A stretch of 14,003 nucleotides of DNA. Source: Bacteroidota bacterium. GTDB lineage: Bacteria; Bacteroidota; Bacteroidia; Bacteroidales; VadinHA17. Of this stretch, positions 6,807 through 13,525 are shown piece by piece. The notes under the pieces are model-generated. The model saw only the letters and a program-made list of their open reading frames with translations, was not told where the DNA came from and searched no databases. The translations under genes and the position numbers were made by a program. Every line of letters starts with the position of its first letter. The first letter of the stretch is position 1. The DNA lies in the NCBI GenBank assembly GCA_016868515.1, contig VGGM01000006.1:1-14003 (forward strand), in the 5' to 3' direction.

Positions 6807-8348
6807 TCAGCTTTTTCTTCTGATCCTCAACCTCTGCCCTACCTGAATCTTCCCTGCATCGCTCAGATTATTGAGCGCCAGGATATCGGACACCGATACT
6901 CCGTTGTACAATTTCGCGATATCCCAAACCGTGTCGCCCCTCCGTACAATGTGGTATTCATATTCACCATCTGCCTGGACTTGTCCGGACGTTGAAGGTT
7001 TTGCAACCGAATTCACGGGTACCGGTTTTCCTGAAAGGGTCTGTTTCTCCTGAAAGGACATGGAATTGATACGCGAATAATGATCGGCTCGTGACGGGTC
7101 GACATAAACAGTTATTTTCTGGCCTGCATGTATTGTGTTCCGGTAAATATTGTTCCAGTACCTGATGTCAGAAAGGGGTATATTGTACCACTGTGCTATA
7201 TATCCCAGGTTGTCGCCGCTCTTAACCGTATACACCAGTTTAGTTTTACCCTTCACATCGGGCGTGGAAAATGATGATGATGCCGGGTTGGTAGTCTGAC
7301 TTGTCTTCGCCAGGTAAACATTGGCCTTGTGACTCTCTATCGTGTCGTGAAGGTAGATAAAGTCACCCACATGTGTCATTGGCAGGGTGATTGGCTGTGG
7401 TTTGGTACGCCCCGGTATCAGTCCGGTACGATACTGCGGGTTAAGAGCCCTGAGTTTGTTGTATGGTATATCCATTACCTCTGCAATCTGGCTAAGATGT
7501 ATATCGCGTGTAACCATGATGGTATCAATTGAAAGGGGAAGGCTGACAGGGATCGGACTGATATTATGCTCCCTGTTATATGTCATTGCATACAGTGCAG
7601 CCACATACTGGGGTATATACCCCCTTGTTTCCCTTGGAAGCCTGTAGTATATATCCCAGTAGTCCTTTTTGTTTCCCGACCTTGCAATTGCCTTGTTTAC
7701 ATTGCCGGGGCCGCAATTGTAGGCAGCAATAACAAGTATCCAGTCATTGTATATTTTGTAAAGATCAGTAAGGTAGCGTGCTGCAGCATGGGTTGATTTG
7801 ACCGGATCGCGACGCTCGTCAAGCACCGAATTAATTGTAAGACCATACATTCTTCCCGTACTGTACATGAACTGCCATAAACCGGTTGCCCCCACCCTTG
7901 AAACCGCATTCGGATTAAGAGCCGATTCAATCACAGCCATATATTTCAGCTCAGAGGGAAGACCGTACGAACCGAATATATCCTCTATCATGGGAAAATA
8001 GAAATCCTGTAGGCCCAGAATTATCCTGAACTTGTCATACTGCCTGGAGGTGTACACATGTATGTGGTTCCTTATAATATTATTGTATGGCAGGGTGATT
8101 ATTGAATTGATACGCCCGAGCCTGTCGAGATAAACCGAGTCGGGAAACTCGGGTATATGTTGCTGAGTATCTGTCATACTATCACCATGTTGCTGAAGGG
8201 TCAACCTTACATACCATGTATTAACAAGACTGTCGAGGTCACGTGAAATGCGTCTCATGTCCTCTTCAGGCAGTTCCTGTGCCTGAATAACTGAAAAGGA
8301 AGTTAAGACTGATGCTGTAATAAGAAGTATTCTGCGCTGAATATTCAT
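6807..8348 (-). CDS. mltD: MltD-type membrane-bound lytic murein transglycosylase with LysM domains
   Basis: A 513-residue exported enzyme predicted to cut the MurNAc-GlcNAc bond of peptidoglycan, leaving 1,6-anhydro-MurNAc. Residues 1-23 are a signal peptide (cut after VIQA, leaving Q24). The SLT domain spans about 112-260: the catalytic glutamate is E141 in AVIESALNPNAVS, followed by GATGLWQF (153-160), the AAYNCGPGNV block (208-217) and Y244-I-P-Q-Y. A probable degenerate LysM-like segment lies at about 280-323, and two clear LysM repeats follow at 371-416 (YTVKSGDNLGYIA) and 464-511 (YHIVRRGDTVWDIA), which should hold the enzyme on the wall. E. coli MltD has the same SLT-LysM plan but is a lipoprotein; here no lipobox is seen, so this form would be periplasmic. 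It starts 11 bases after the DUF5683 stop, in the parA unit. Confidence 0.93.
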   Translation of the reverse strand: MNIQRRILLITASVLTSFSVIQAQELPEEDMRRISRDLDSLVNTWYVRLTLQQHGDSMTDTQQHIPEFPDSVYLDRLGRINSIITLPYNNIIRNHIHVYTSRQYDKFRIILGLQDFYFPMIEDIFGSYGLPSELKYMAVIESALNPNAVSRVGATGLWQFMYSTGRMYGLTINSVLDERRDPVKSTHAAARYLTDLYKIYNDWILVIAAYNCGPGNVNKAIARSGNKKDYWDIYYRLPRETRGYIPQYVAALYAMTYNREHNISPIPVSLPLSIDTIMVTRDIHLSQIAEVMDIPYNKLRALNPQYRTGLIPGRTKPQPITLPMTHVGDFIYLHDTIESHKANVYLAKTSQTTNPASSSFSTPDVKGKTKLVYTVKSGDNLGYIAQWYNIPLSDIRYWNNIYRNTIHAGQKITVYVDPSRADHYSRINSMSFQEKQTLSGKPVPVNSVAKPSTSGQVQADGEYEYHIVRRGDTVWDIAKLYNGVSVSDILALNNLSDAGKIQVGQRLRIRRKS

Positions 8349-8359
8349 TTCAAAGTTGG

Positions 8360-8995
8360 TTAAAAGGTTTTTACTAATCTGATATTAAAAGCCACCAGGT
8401 TGCCATTCCATACAGGCATAGGCGATGGTTGAAGCGACAGGTTTATTCCGTCACCTATATCATAGTCCGAAAGGCTGGCGTCGACGTTGGCATCGAGTAT
8501 GGAAAGCAGATACCATGCTGCAATGCCAATATATGAGAGGTCGCGGTACTTCTTGTAATAATCGATGCCCGACAGGAGTCGCTCCCTGATATACTGAGCC
8601 TCGGAAGCATTATGCGTTTCGGGGTGAAGCACAGGGTCATAAGATACGGGATCCCAGCCGCTAAGCATGCTTATGTAGCTGTCTGTTTCCGGTATCAGGT
8701 CGGTGAAGTCCTGATAAGCCCTGGTGAACCTGATATGGTTTGATGAGTTGAACCAGACGCCATAACCCAGACCGGCGAAACCGGCATATACAACAGGGAT
8801 CTTCCAGTATTTCCGGTTGTATACCTGCCCCATCCCGGGCAGTGCGGCAGCCAGCATGGTGGCCCGGTGTGGCTCCTTCGGAAGCCTGACAGGCTTTTGC
8901 CTGAGAGCAACAGTATCCTGGGCAAGCCCGGGAAACTGGAGAAGAAAAACCATTACGGCTGTAATATTTATTCTGGCGATTACGGCAAAAGTCAT
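8360..8995 (-). CDS. DUF5683 domain protein, exported/membrane, function unknown
   Basis: A 211-residue protein of the Bacteroidetes DUF5683 family, whose function is unknown. It begins with a signal peptide (cut after GLA25, leaving Q26). The family hallmark is the segment HRATMLAAALPGMGQVYNRKYWKIP at about 43-67, followed by a hydrophobic stretch (VVYAGFAGLGYGVWF) that should be a membrane helix. A second hydrophobic segment lies near YIGIAAWYLLSILDANVDA. The C-terminus is polar, with alternating residues that could form beta strands. Its position between parB and mltD is, as I recall, conserved across the phylum, which suggests a link to the cell envelope or division rather than to metabolism; no biochemical role can be read from the sequence. 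It is separated from parB by 50 bases that hold a second promoter-like box, so it may also be transcribed separately. Confidence 0.88.
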   Translation of the reverse strand: MTFAVIARINITAVMVFLLQFPGLAQDTVALRQKPVRLPKEPHRATMLAAALPGMGQVYNRKYWKIPVVYAGFAGLGYGVWFNSSNHIRFTRAYQDFTDLIPETDSYISMLSGWDPVSYDPVLHPETHNASEAQYIRERLLSGIDYYKKYRDLSYIGIAAWYLLSILDANVDASLSDYDIGDGINLSLQPSPMPVWNGNLVAFNIRLVKTF

Positions 8996-9032
8996 AAGTC
9001 GGACAGTTATCCTGCAAATGATAACGCAACCG

Positions 9033-9040
9033 CAAAGATA
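9033..9040 (-). promoter_or_regulatory. Possible internal promoter -7 box upstream of the DUF5683 gene
   Basis: On the minus strand TATCTTTG matches TAnnTTTG exactly, about 38 bases before the DUF5683 ATG and in the only gap over 30 bases inside the five-gene unit. I see no TTG at the expected -33 distance, so support is partial. Confidence 0.22.
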
Positions 9041-9045
9041 ATATT

Positions 9046-9927
9046 TTAGGAATTCAGCCTGTCGAAGACGCTCAGTATACGTTCCATCTCCTCGTTGCTG
9101 TCGAACTGGATAACGATTTTCCCCTTTCCCTTGTCGTTGATTCTGAACGACACCTCGGTTGAAAATATAGTTTTAAGATGATCGGCCAGTTGCAGGAAGT
9201 CCTGGTTAAGCTTTTTCCTTTTCTCAGAACGCACCGGATCGCGGTGGGGACCTGCCTGGAGGAGCCTCACCAGCTCTTCTGTCTGTCGTACCGATAAATC
9301 TTCATCGAGTACCCTGTAATAAACTTCTATCTGGCTGGCAGGGTCTTCAATACTGATAAGGCCTCTTGCATGACCCATTGAGAGCTGCCGGTTACGGATA
9401 CCAAGCTGGATTTCAGCCGGCAATTTAAGCAGCCGCAGGTAGTTGGCAACCGTCGATCTCTGTTTGCCTACCCTGTCACTCAGCTGTTCCTGGGTAAGCC
9501 TGCATTCCTCAACGAGCCGCTGGTAGCTTATTGCCACCTCCATTGCATCCAGATCCTCGCGCTGTATGTTTTCAACGAGGGCCAGTTCAAGCATGGCCTG
9601 ATCATCGGCGGTACGGACATATGCCGGCACATGGGTGAGTCCGGCCAACCTGGCAGCCCTCAGCCTGCGTTCACCGGCAATCAGCTGGTAACGCCCCCCC
9701 GGAGCCTCACGCACCGTAAGCGGCTGTACTATACCCAGCTGCCTGATTGATGCTGCCAGTTCACCCAACGAGTCCTCGTCAAACCGTATGCGCGGCTGAT
9801 GAGGATTTGCATCAATTGAATCAACAGGTATCTGCAGGTTCGCCTCAACTTTCTTATCCAGAACCTCCTTTTCCACCCCGTCAATAAGGGCTCCAAGTCC
9901 GCGGCCCAAAGCACTCTTTTTTGTCAT
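9046..9927 (-). CDS. parB: Chromosome-partitioning protein ParB (CTP-dependent clamp)
   Basis: A 293-residue ParB/Spo0J protein. It binds parS sites near the replication origin, loads as a CTP-fuelled clamp, spreads along DNA and works with ParA to segregate origins. A basic N-terminus (KKSALGRGLGALI), which in relatives contacts ParA, precedes the ParB/Srx CTPase fold at about 33-125, with the CTP-binding motifs G85-E-R-R88 and E119-N-I-Q-R-E124. The helix-turn-helix for parS recognition is at about 143-168 (LTQEQLSDRVGKQRSTVANYLRLLKLP), and the C-terminal dimerisation part ends at residue 293. Length and layout are typical of chromosomal ParB. Its start lies nine bases after the parA stop, so the two are probably cotranscribed. 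I found no convincing parS site in the window, although parS often lies near parB. Confidence 0.97.
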   Translation of the reverse strand: MTKKSALGRGLGALIDGVEKEVLDKKVEANLQIPVDSIDANPHQPRIRFDEDSLGELAASIRQLGIVQPLTVREAPGGRYQLIAGERRLRAARLAGLTHVPAYVRTADDQAMLELALVENIQREDLDAMEVAISYQRLVEECRLTQEQLSDRVGKQRSTVANYLRLLKLPAEIQLGIRNRQLSMGHARGLISIEDPASQIEVYYRVLDEDLSVRQTEELVRLLQAGPHRDPVRSEKRKKLNQDFLQLADHLKTIFSTEVSFRINDKGKGKIVIQFDSNEEMERILSVFDRLNS

Positions 9928-9936
9928 ACCCGACAG

Positions 9937-10716
9937 TTATTTCTTTGAACGTTCAGCTTCTTTGTCGATTACCTCCTGGGCAAGGTTAAGGTAGTTAACC
10001 GAACCTCTCGATTCTGCATCGTACAGTATGGCAGGCTGTCCGTAACTGGGTGCTTCTGAAAGCTTTACATTCCGCTGAATGATCGTTTTAAATACCATCT
10101 GCTGGAAATGCCTGTTAACCTCCTCAACTACCTGATTGGAAAGCCTGAGACGTGAATCGTACATAGTCAGCAGGAAGCCTTCAATTTCAAGAGCAGGATT
10201 CAGGTTGTTCTGAATAATCTTGATTGTATTAAGGAGCTTTCCGAGCCCCTCAAGCGCGAAATACTCACACTGTACCGGTATAATAACCGAGTCGGATGCC
10301 GTAAGCGCATTTACTGTCAGCAGTCCAAGCGAAGGCGAGCAGTCAATAAGCACATAATCAAACCTGTCGGTAACCCTGGCAATAACTGACTTAAGTACCT
10401 TTTCCCTTTCGGGCAGTTCCAGCATCTCAATCTCAGCCCCTACAAGGTCAATATTGGAGGGGATTATTTTCATATTGTTGATTTCGGTGTTGATAATGGC
10501 TTCTGCCGGATCAACACCCTCAATCAGACAATCGTATATAGTTGATTTGAACTGTTTCGGATCGATTCCGATACCTGAGGTAGAGTTGGCCTGAGGATCG
10601 GCATCAACAATCAAAACCTTCCTGTCGAGCGCTGCCAGACTGGCCGCCAGATTGATTGCAGTTGTTGTTTTTCCCACACCACCCTTCTGGTTGGCCAGCG
10701 ATATAATTCTTCCCAT
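9937..10716 (-). CDS. parA: Chromosome-partitioning ATPase ParA (Soj)
   Basis: A 259-residue Walker-type ATPase that binds DNA non-specifically as an ATP dimer and moves ParB-parS complexes through hydrolysis gradients on the nucleoid. The deviant Walker A motif K10-GGVGKTTTAINLA is near the N-terminus, with the signature lysine K10 that acts across the dimer and the P-loop K15. The A' motif is VDADPQANST (37-46) and Walker B is VLIDCSPSLG (about 122-131). There is no N-terminal DNA-binding domain, so it is the short chromosomal (type Ib/Soj-like) form rather than a P1-plasmid ParA. It heads the five-gene minus-strand unit and diverges from the lipid-kinase gene across a 196-base intergenic region. 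ParA, ParB and the genes that follow argue that this is chromosomal DNA, probably not far from the origin. Confidence 0.97.
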   Translation of the reverse strand: MGRIISLANQKGGVGKTTTAINLAASLAALDRKVLIVDADPQANSTSGIGIDPKQFKSTIYDCLIEGVDPAEAIINTEINNMKIIPSNIDLVGAEIEMLELPEREKVLKSVIARVTDRFDYVLIDCSPSLGLLTVNALTASDSVIIPVQCEYFALEGLGKLLNTIKIIQNNLNPALEIEGFLLTMYDSRLRLSNQVVEEVNRHFQQMVFKTIIQRNVKLSEAPSYGQPAILYDAESRGSVNYLNLAQEVIDKEAERSKK

Positions 10717-10749
10717 AAATATCAGTTGTTTTTCTTCTTTTCAGAGCTT

Positions 10750-10757
10750 CAAATTTA
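10750..10757 (-). promoter_or_regulatory. Promoter -7 box candidate for the parA operon
   Basis: The minus strand reads TAAATTTG, an exact TAnnTTTG match, 33 bases before the parA ATG, giving a leader of roughly 25 bases. A TTG at the -33 position is not visible, so the call rests on the -7 box and its placement. Confidence 0.38.
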
Positions 10758-10857
10758 CAACATATGGCCTTATGGTGCGGGTATGGCAGTTTTGAGTTAC
10801 AAACATTTCAACCGGGGTTTTAAACACGTTATTAACACCATTGCCCTGGCCCCATGC

Positions 10858-10888
10858 TTTCAATTGGTAATAATAATTGCCATATTTG
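10858..10888 (+). promoter_or_regulatory. Promoter candidate for the lipid-kinase gene
   Basis: TTTC at 10858-10861 is followed after 19 bases by CATATTTG at 10881-10888. Each is one base off the Bacteroidetes -33 TTTG and -7 TAnnTTTG boxes, but the spacing is right and the leader to the ATG at 10913 would be about 18 bases. Confidence 0.3.
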
Positions 10889-10897
10889 CGGCAATTA
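10874..10897. repeat. Perfect 8-base inverted repeat upstream of the lipid-kinase gene
   Basis: TAATTGCC (10874-10881) and GGCAATTA (10890-10897) are perfect inverse copies with an 8-base spacer. The spacer holds nearly all of the candidate -7 box, so a dimeric regulator bound here would cover the promoter. It lies 15 bases before the chosen start codon. Confidence 0.4.
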
Positions 10898-10912
10898 GTT
10901 TTAACCCAACTG

Positions 10913-11857
10913 ATGAGCAGCGGAACTATTTCTGACAAATGGCTGGTAATCGTTAATCCCAATGCCGGCAGGAAAAAGGGAAAGAAGGACTGGTGGCAGA
11001 TTGCCTCATTGTTATCGAAGTACGATGTCAGCTATAATGTGATTTTCACAGAGCGGCCCAGACATGCAATTGACTTAACAATCAGGGGAATAGCTGACGG
11101 ATACCGGAAGATAGCAGCAGTTGGCGGCGACGGCACAATGAATGAAGTGGTTAACGGAGTCTTCCTGCAGACTGTGGTGCCAGGCCGCAGTATTACCCTC
11201 GGGATAATTACTGTGGGAACCGGCAACGACTGGGGCCGGATGTTTGGCATTCCGCATGATTACGAGGGTGCTGTAAGGCTGATAAGCCTCAACAATACCT
11301 GTCTGAGCGACACAGGGATTGTTGACTACCACACCGGTAACGGGAAAGGCAAAAGGTATTTCATAAACATAGCAGGACTGGGTTTCGATGCTGTGGTTGT
11401 AAGAAGAACCAATGCACAGAAAGAGAAAGGCCGCAACAGCAAGGCCATCTATTTTTACAACCTGCTCAAAAGCCTTCTTTTCTACACACATACTCATACC
11501 GATATTGTTATTGACGGGAAGCTTGTCACAAACCAGACATTTACAATCAGCCTCGGCATAGGGAAATACTCGGGCGGCGGTATGAGACAGACACCCAATG
11601 CCATTCATGACGACGGCCTTTTCGACATCACTGTCATTAAGCGGATGAGAAAGGGAGAAATAATATGGAGCCTGAGGAAACTATATAACGGCACAATTCT
11701 CGATCACCCGAAAATTGAAGGACATACCGGCAAAAATATCATTATCAACAGCCAGCCCCCGATCCATCTTGAAGCCGATGGTGAAACACTCGGACACTCG
11801 CCTATTGAGTTCAATATACTTCCCTCGGCTGTAAATGTGATCTGCAAACCAGCCTGA
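10913..11857 (+). CDS. Diacylglycerol-kinase-family lipid kinase (YegS/BmrU type)
   Basis: A 314-residue cytosolic or membrane-associated enzyme of the DAGK catalytic-domain family, which phosphorylates a lipid hydroxyl with ATP; in bacteria the usual substrate is diacylglycerol, giving phosphatidic acid, though related proteins act on sphingoid bases. The N-terminal V-N-P-N-A-G (14-19) and the nucleotide-binding V-G-G-D-G-T-M-N-E (70-78) are diagnostic. G102-T-G-N-D-W follows, and the C-terminal beta-sandwich carries IHLEADGE near residue 285. I chose the ATG at 10913, which lies seven residues before the first conserved strand; a TTG at 10877 would add twelve residues of no family resemblance and start inside the candidate promoter. 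The gene stands alone between parA and a convergent neighbour whose stop is 10 bases away. Bacteroidetes make sphingolipids, so ceramide or sphinganine kinase activity cannot be ruled out. Confidence 0.88.
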   Translation: MSSGTISDKWLVIVNPNAGRKKGKKDWWQIASLLSKYDVSYNVIFTERPRHAIDLTIRGIADGYRKIAAVGGDGTMNEVVNGVFLQTVVPGRSITLGIITVGTGNDWGRMFGIPHDYEGAVRLISLNNTCLSDTGIVDYHTGNGKGKRYFINIAGLGFDAVVVRRTNAQKEKGRNSKAIYFYNLLKSLLFYTHTHTDIVIDGKLVTNQTFTISLGIGKYSGGGMRQTPNAIHDDGLFDITVIKRMRKGEIIWSLRKLYNGTILDHPKIEGHTGKNIIINSQPPIHLEADGETLGHSPIEFNILPSAVNVICKPA

Positions 11858-11860
11858 CCC

Positions 11861-11879
11861 ACCGGCTTCATTGTCCGGT
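11861..11879. terminator. Small hairpin between convergent genes (weak terminator candidate)
   Basis: ACCGG (11861-11865) and CCGGT (11875-11879) can pair as a five-base GC-rich stem with a nine-base loop, placed between the lipid-kinase stop and the end of the cyclase gene. No T-run follows on either strand. It is the only visible candidate at this convergent junction. Confidence 0.2.
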
Positions 11880-13013
11880 AACCCTTATCTGAAAGAGCTT
11901 CGGCCAGTTCTTACCAGTAACCCATATACGACCACTCTCACGATCCCAGGCAATTCCGTTCAGAACATCGTCACCTTCATTCATTTTATCTGAATCGGGC
12001 AGAATTCCTTTAAGGTCGATGTAACCAGTCACTTTTCCGGTTGCCGGATCAATCCGTGCAATCAGGTCTGACATAAACACATTGGCCCAGATCTCTCCGT
12101 TCACGTACTCCAGTTCATTGAGATACATAACCATTGACTTGTTGTCGTAAACCTCTATTATTCTGACTGTTATAAAACCATTCGGATCGACAACATATAG
12201 TTTGTTCGAGCCGTCGCTCATAACCAGCCTGTCATCGACAGTGGTTAGTCCCCACCCTTCAGTATTATAGTAAAACTTCCCTAACTCCGTGAAGTTCTCA
12301 ATATCGTATACAAATCCAACCTTATGCTTCCATGTCAGCTGATAAATCCTGTCGCCCAGAAGGGCAATCCCTTCACCAAAAAACTTAGCTTCAAGATTGA
12401 GTCTCCGTATAACAACGCCCGTTTCGGGATCGACCTTCCGAAGTGTTGACCTACCCTCCTGTCCGGTGCTCTCATAAAAAAAACCGTTATGAAACAAAAG
12501 TCCCTGAGTATAGGCTGTTTTGTCGTGACTGAATATCCGTTCAATGCGGTATCCATACCTCGCGGGTACCAGATCGGAAAGGATTGTCAGGAACATTGAT
12601 ACAGACTGAGGCCGTCCCCTGCCAGAATAAGCCAGCAGCCTGAGGGCCCTGACTCCGGTTGTACCGGTTTGTTGAGCTGGAATCACAGTGTTATATGAGC
12701 CATCCCTGATGGTTGTAAGCAGCCTGCCTGCGAAGTATATCTCAACAGAATCAGGGGAAATCCCGGTGGTTTTCTCAAATGTTATCCTGATTGCGGAGCC
12801 GGAGGGGAACTCCTGTGATGGAACCGGTGACAGTACCCTGATAATTTCAGCTGCAGCTGATGCAGCCTCACCGGCCGACATACTGACTGAGTCAGCGCCG
12901 CTGTTGCCGACTGTGCCGGGTGACCCGCCGCATGATACGATAACCGACACTACCAGAAGTGATGCAAATACCGATGATACCATAATAGTCAGAAACCTGT
13001 TATTGCCTTTCAT
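11868..13013 (-). CDS. Glutaminyl-peptide cyclotransferase (plant-type glutamine cyclase), lipoprotein
   Basis: A 381-residue secreted enzyme that turns an N-terminal glutamine into pyroglutamate with release of ammonia. A lipoprotein signal precedes C28 (LLVVSVIVSCGG), so it is probably anchored to a membrane on the periplasmic side. A low-complexity Ser/Gly/Ala linker is followed by an Ig-like beta domain (about 57-145, RVLSPVPSQEFPSGSAIRITFE), common in the Bacteroidetes forms. The catalytic beta-propeller of the plant-type QC family spans about 150-381, with the family blocks AYTQGLLFHNGFFYESTG, EGIALLGDRIYQLTWK, GWGLTTVDDRLVMSDGS, LNELEYVNGEIWANV and LNGIAWDRESGRIWVTGK. It is unrelated in fold to the zinc-dependent animal-type QC. 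Its ATG overlaps the stop of the upstream HAD gene by four bases (ATGA), which implies translational coupling. Likely substrates are exported proteins whose signal-peptidase cut exposes Gln, as predicted for two neighbours here. Confidence 0.92.
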   Translation of the reverse strand: MKGNNRFLTIMVSSVFASLLVVSVIVSCGGSPGTVGNSGADSVSMSAGEAASAAAEIIRVLSPVPSQEFPSGSAIRITFEKTTGISPDSVEIYFAGRLLTTIRDGSYNTVIPAQQTGTTGVRALRLLAYSGRGRPQSVSMFLTILSDLVPARYGYRIERIFSHDKTAYTQGLLFHNGFFYESTGQEGRSTLRKVDPETGVVIRRLNLEAKFFGEGIALLGDRIYQLTWKHKVGFVYDIENFTELGKFYYNTEGWGLTTVDDRLVMSDGSNKLYVVDPNGFITVRIIEVYDNKSMVMYLNELEYVNGEIWANVFMSDLIARIDPATGKVTGYIDLKGILPDSDKMNEGDDVLNGIAWDRESGRIWVTGKNWPKLFQIRVTGQ

Positions 13014-13450
13014 TTTTCCTTTCTACGTCTGAAAAACCTGAATAATCCTCCGCCTCTGCGGGCCACTGCCTTCTCTGCTGCCTTCTCCTGAAGCTCCCAG
13101 GGATTAAGCATCTGCCATATCTCACTCCACCCATGAAATCCGCCTATATTCTTATCGTCAATAAAGATGTCGGCATCAACCTTCCTGCTTACCTCATCAC
13201 TATAAACCTCCTCGGGGTAGTTCTTATTCACGGCATAGAATTCAATGCCATTCTTCCTGCAGAAATCCACAGCCTCATCAAGTTCCTTTCCCGTGCGTAA
13301 TGTCCACAGAATAAGGATGGCTCCGGCCTTTTCCATCTCCCTGAGAGTTCTGAAGGCAAAAAGTTTCTCTTTTCCTATTGCCGGATATGCATGCTCAACG
13401 ATGGTACCATCGAAGTCAACTGCAATTTTTATATTACGCAGATCAACCAC
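13010..13450 (-). CDS. Small HAD-superfamily phosphatase-like hydrolase with basic C-terminal tail
   Basis: A 146-residue cytoplasmic HAD-fold protein without a cap domain. Motif I is D12-F-D14-G-T, where D12 is the expected nucleophile and D14 the acid/base; motif II is the L-W-T50 after strand 2; motif III is probably K90; motif IV is D98-D99. All catalytic positions are present, so a phosphatase is likely, but the substrate is not evident. The core ends near residue 118; the last 19 residues (AVARRGGGLFRFFRRRKEK) are strongly basic and aromatic and go beyond the usual small HAD core. The start is GTG at 13450: no in-frame ATG exists between it and the upstream stop, and the next methionine is past motif I. 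It overlaps the glutaminyl-cyclase gene by four bases and diverges from pssA. Confidence 0.82.
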   Translation of the reverse strand: MVDLRNIKIAVDFDGTIVEHAYPAIGKEKLFAFRTLREMEKAGAILILWTLRTGKELDEAVDFCRKNGIEFYAVNKNYPEEVYSDEVSRKVDADIFIDDKNIGGFHGWSEIWQMLNPWELQEKAAEKAVARRGGGLFRFFRRRKEK

Positions 13451-13456
13451 TTCAGC

Positions 13457-13491
13457 TTTTTGGGTAAAGTTAAGGAATAGTAATAACTTTA
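13457..13491 (+). promoter_or_regulatory. Promoter candidate for pssA
   Basis: TTTTTG at 13457-13462 and TAACTTTA at 13484-13491 are 21 bases apart, the same spacing as the aspA promoter. The -7 box differs from TAnnTTTG only in its last base. The leader to the ATG at 13526 would be about 25-30 bases. Confidence 0.4.
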
Positions 13492-13492
13492 C
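13464..13492. repeat. Perfect 9-base inverted repeat in the HAD/pssA divergent region
   Basis: GTAAAGTTA (13464-13472) and TAACTTTAC (13484-13492) are exact inverse copies around an 11-base spacer, in a 75-base divergent intergenic region. Each arm contains TAACTTTA reading outward, so the repeat is either a pair of divergent -7 boxes or an operator shared by both genes. Confidence 0.45.
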
Positions 13493-13525
13493 GACCTGGC
13501 CAACCAGCGATCTTAACCATCAGTC

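Larger units (their letters stand above)
10717..10912. other. Divergent intergenic region between parA and the lipid-kinase gene
   Basis: This 196-base AT-rich stretch is the longest gene-free span in the window. It holds promoter candidates for both directions, a perfect 8-base inverted repeat near the lipid-kinase side, and a near-palindrome at 10761-10774 (12 of 14 positions symmetrical). I see no open frame of note, RNA gene or parS-like site in it. Confidence 0.6.

Noticed and set aside
8235..8250. A CACGTG-centred sequence (GAGGTCACGTGAAATG) considered as a parS site for ParB
   Set aside because: Only the core and three bases of the right arm match the TGTTNCACGTGAAACA consensus; the left arm does not match. 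It lies inside mltD codons. No better site was seen.
10877..10912. TTG at 10877 as the lipid-kinase start
   Set aside because: The extra twelve residues overlap the inverted repeat and promoter candidate, and the ATG at 10913 gives a normal family N-terminus.
12476..12483. Eight-T run on the coding strand of the glutaminyl cyclase gene as a slippage switch
   Set aside because: It encodes part of a conserved family block (N-G-F-F-Y-E), so codon need explains it, and a slip would only destroy the enzyme rather than release a usable domain.
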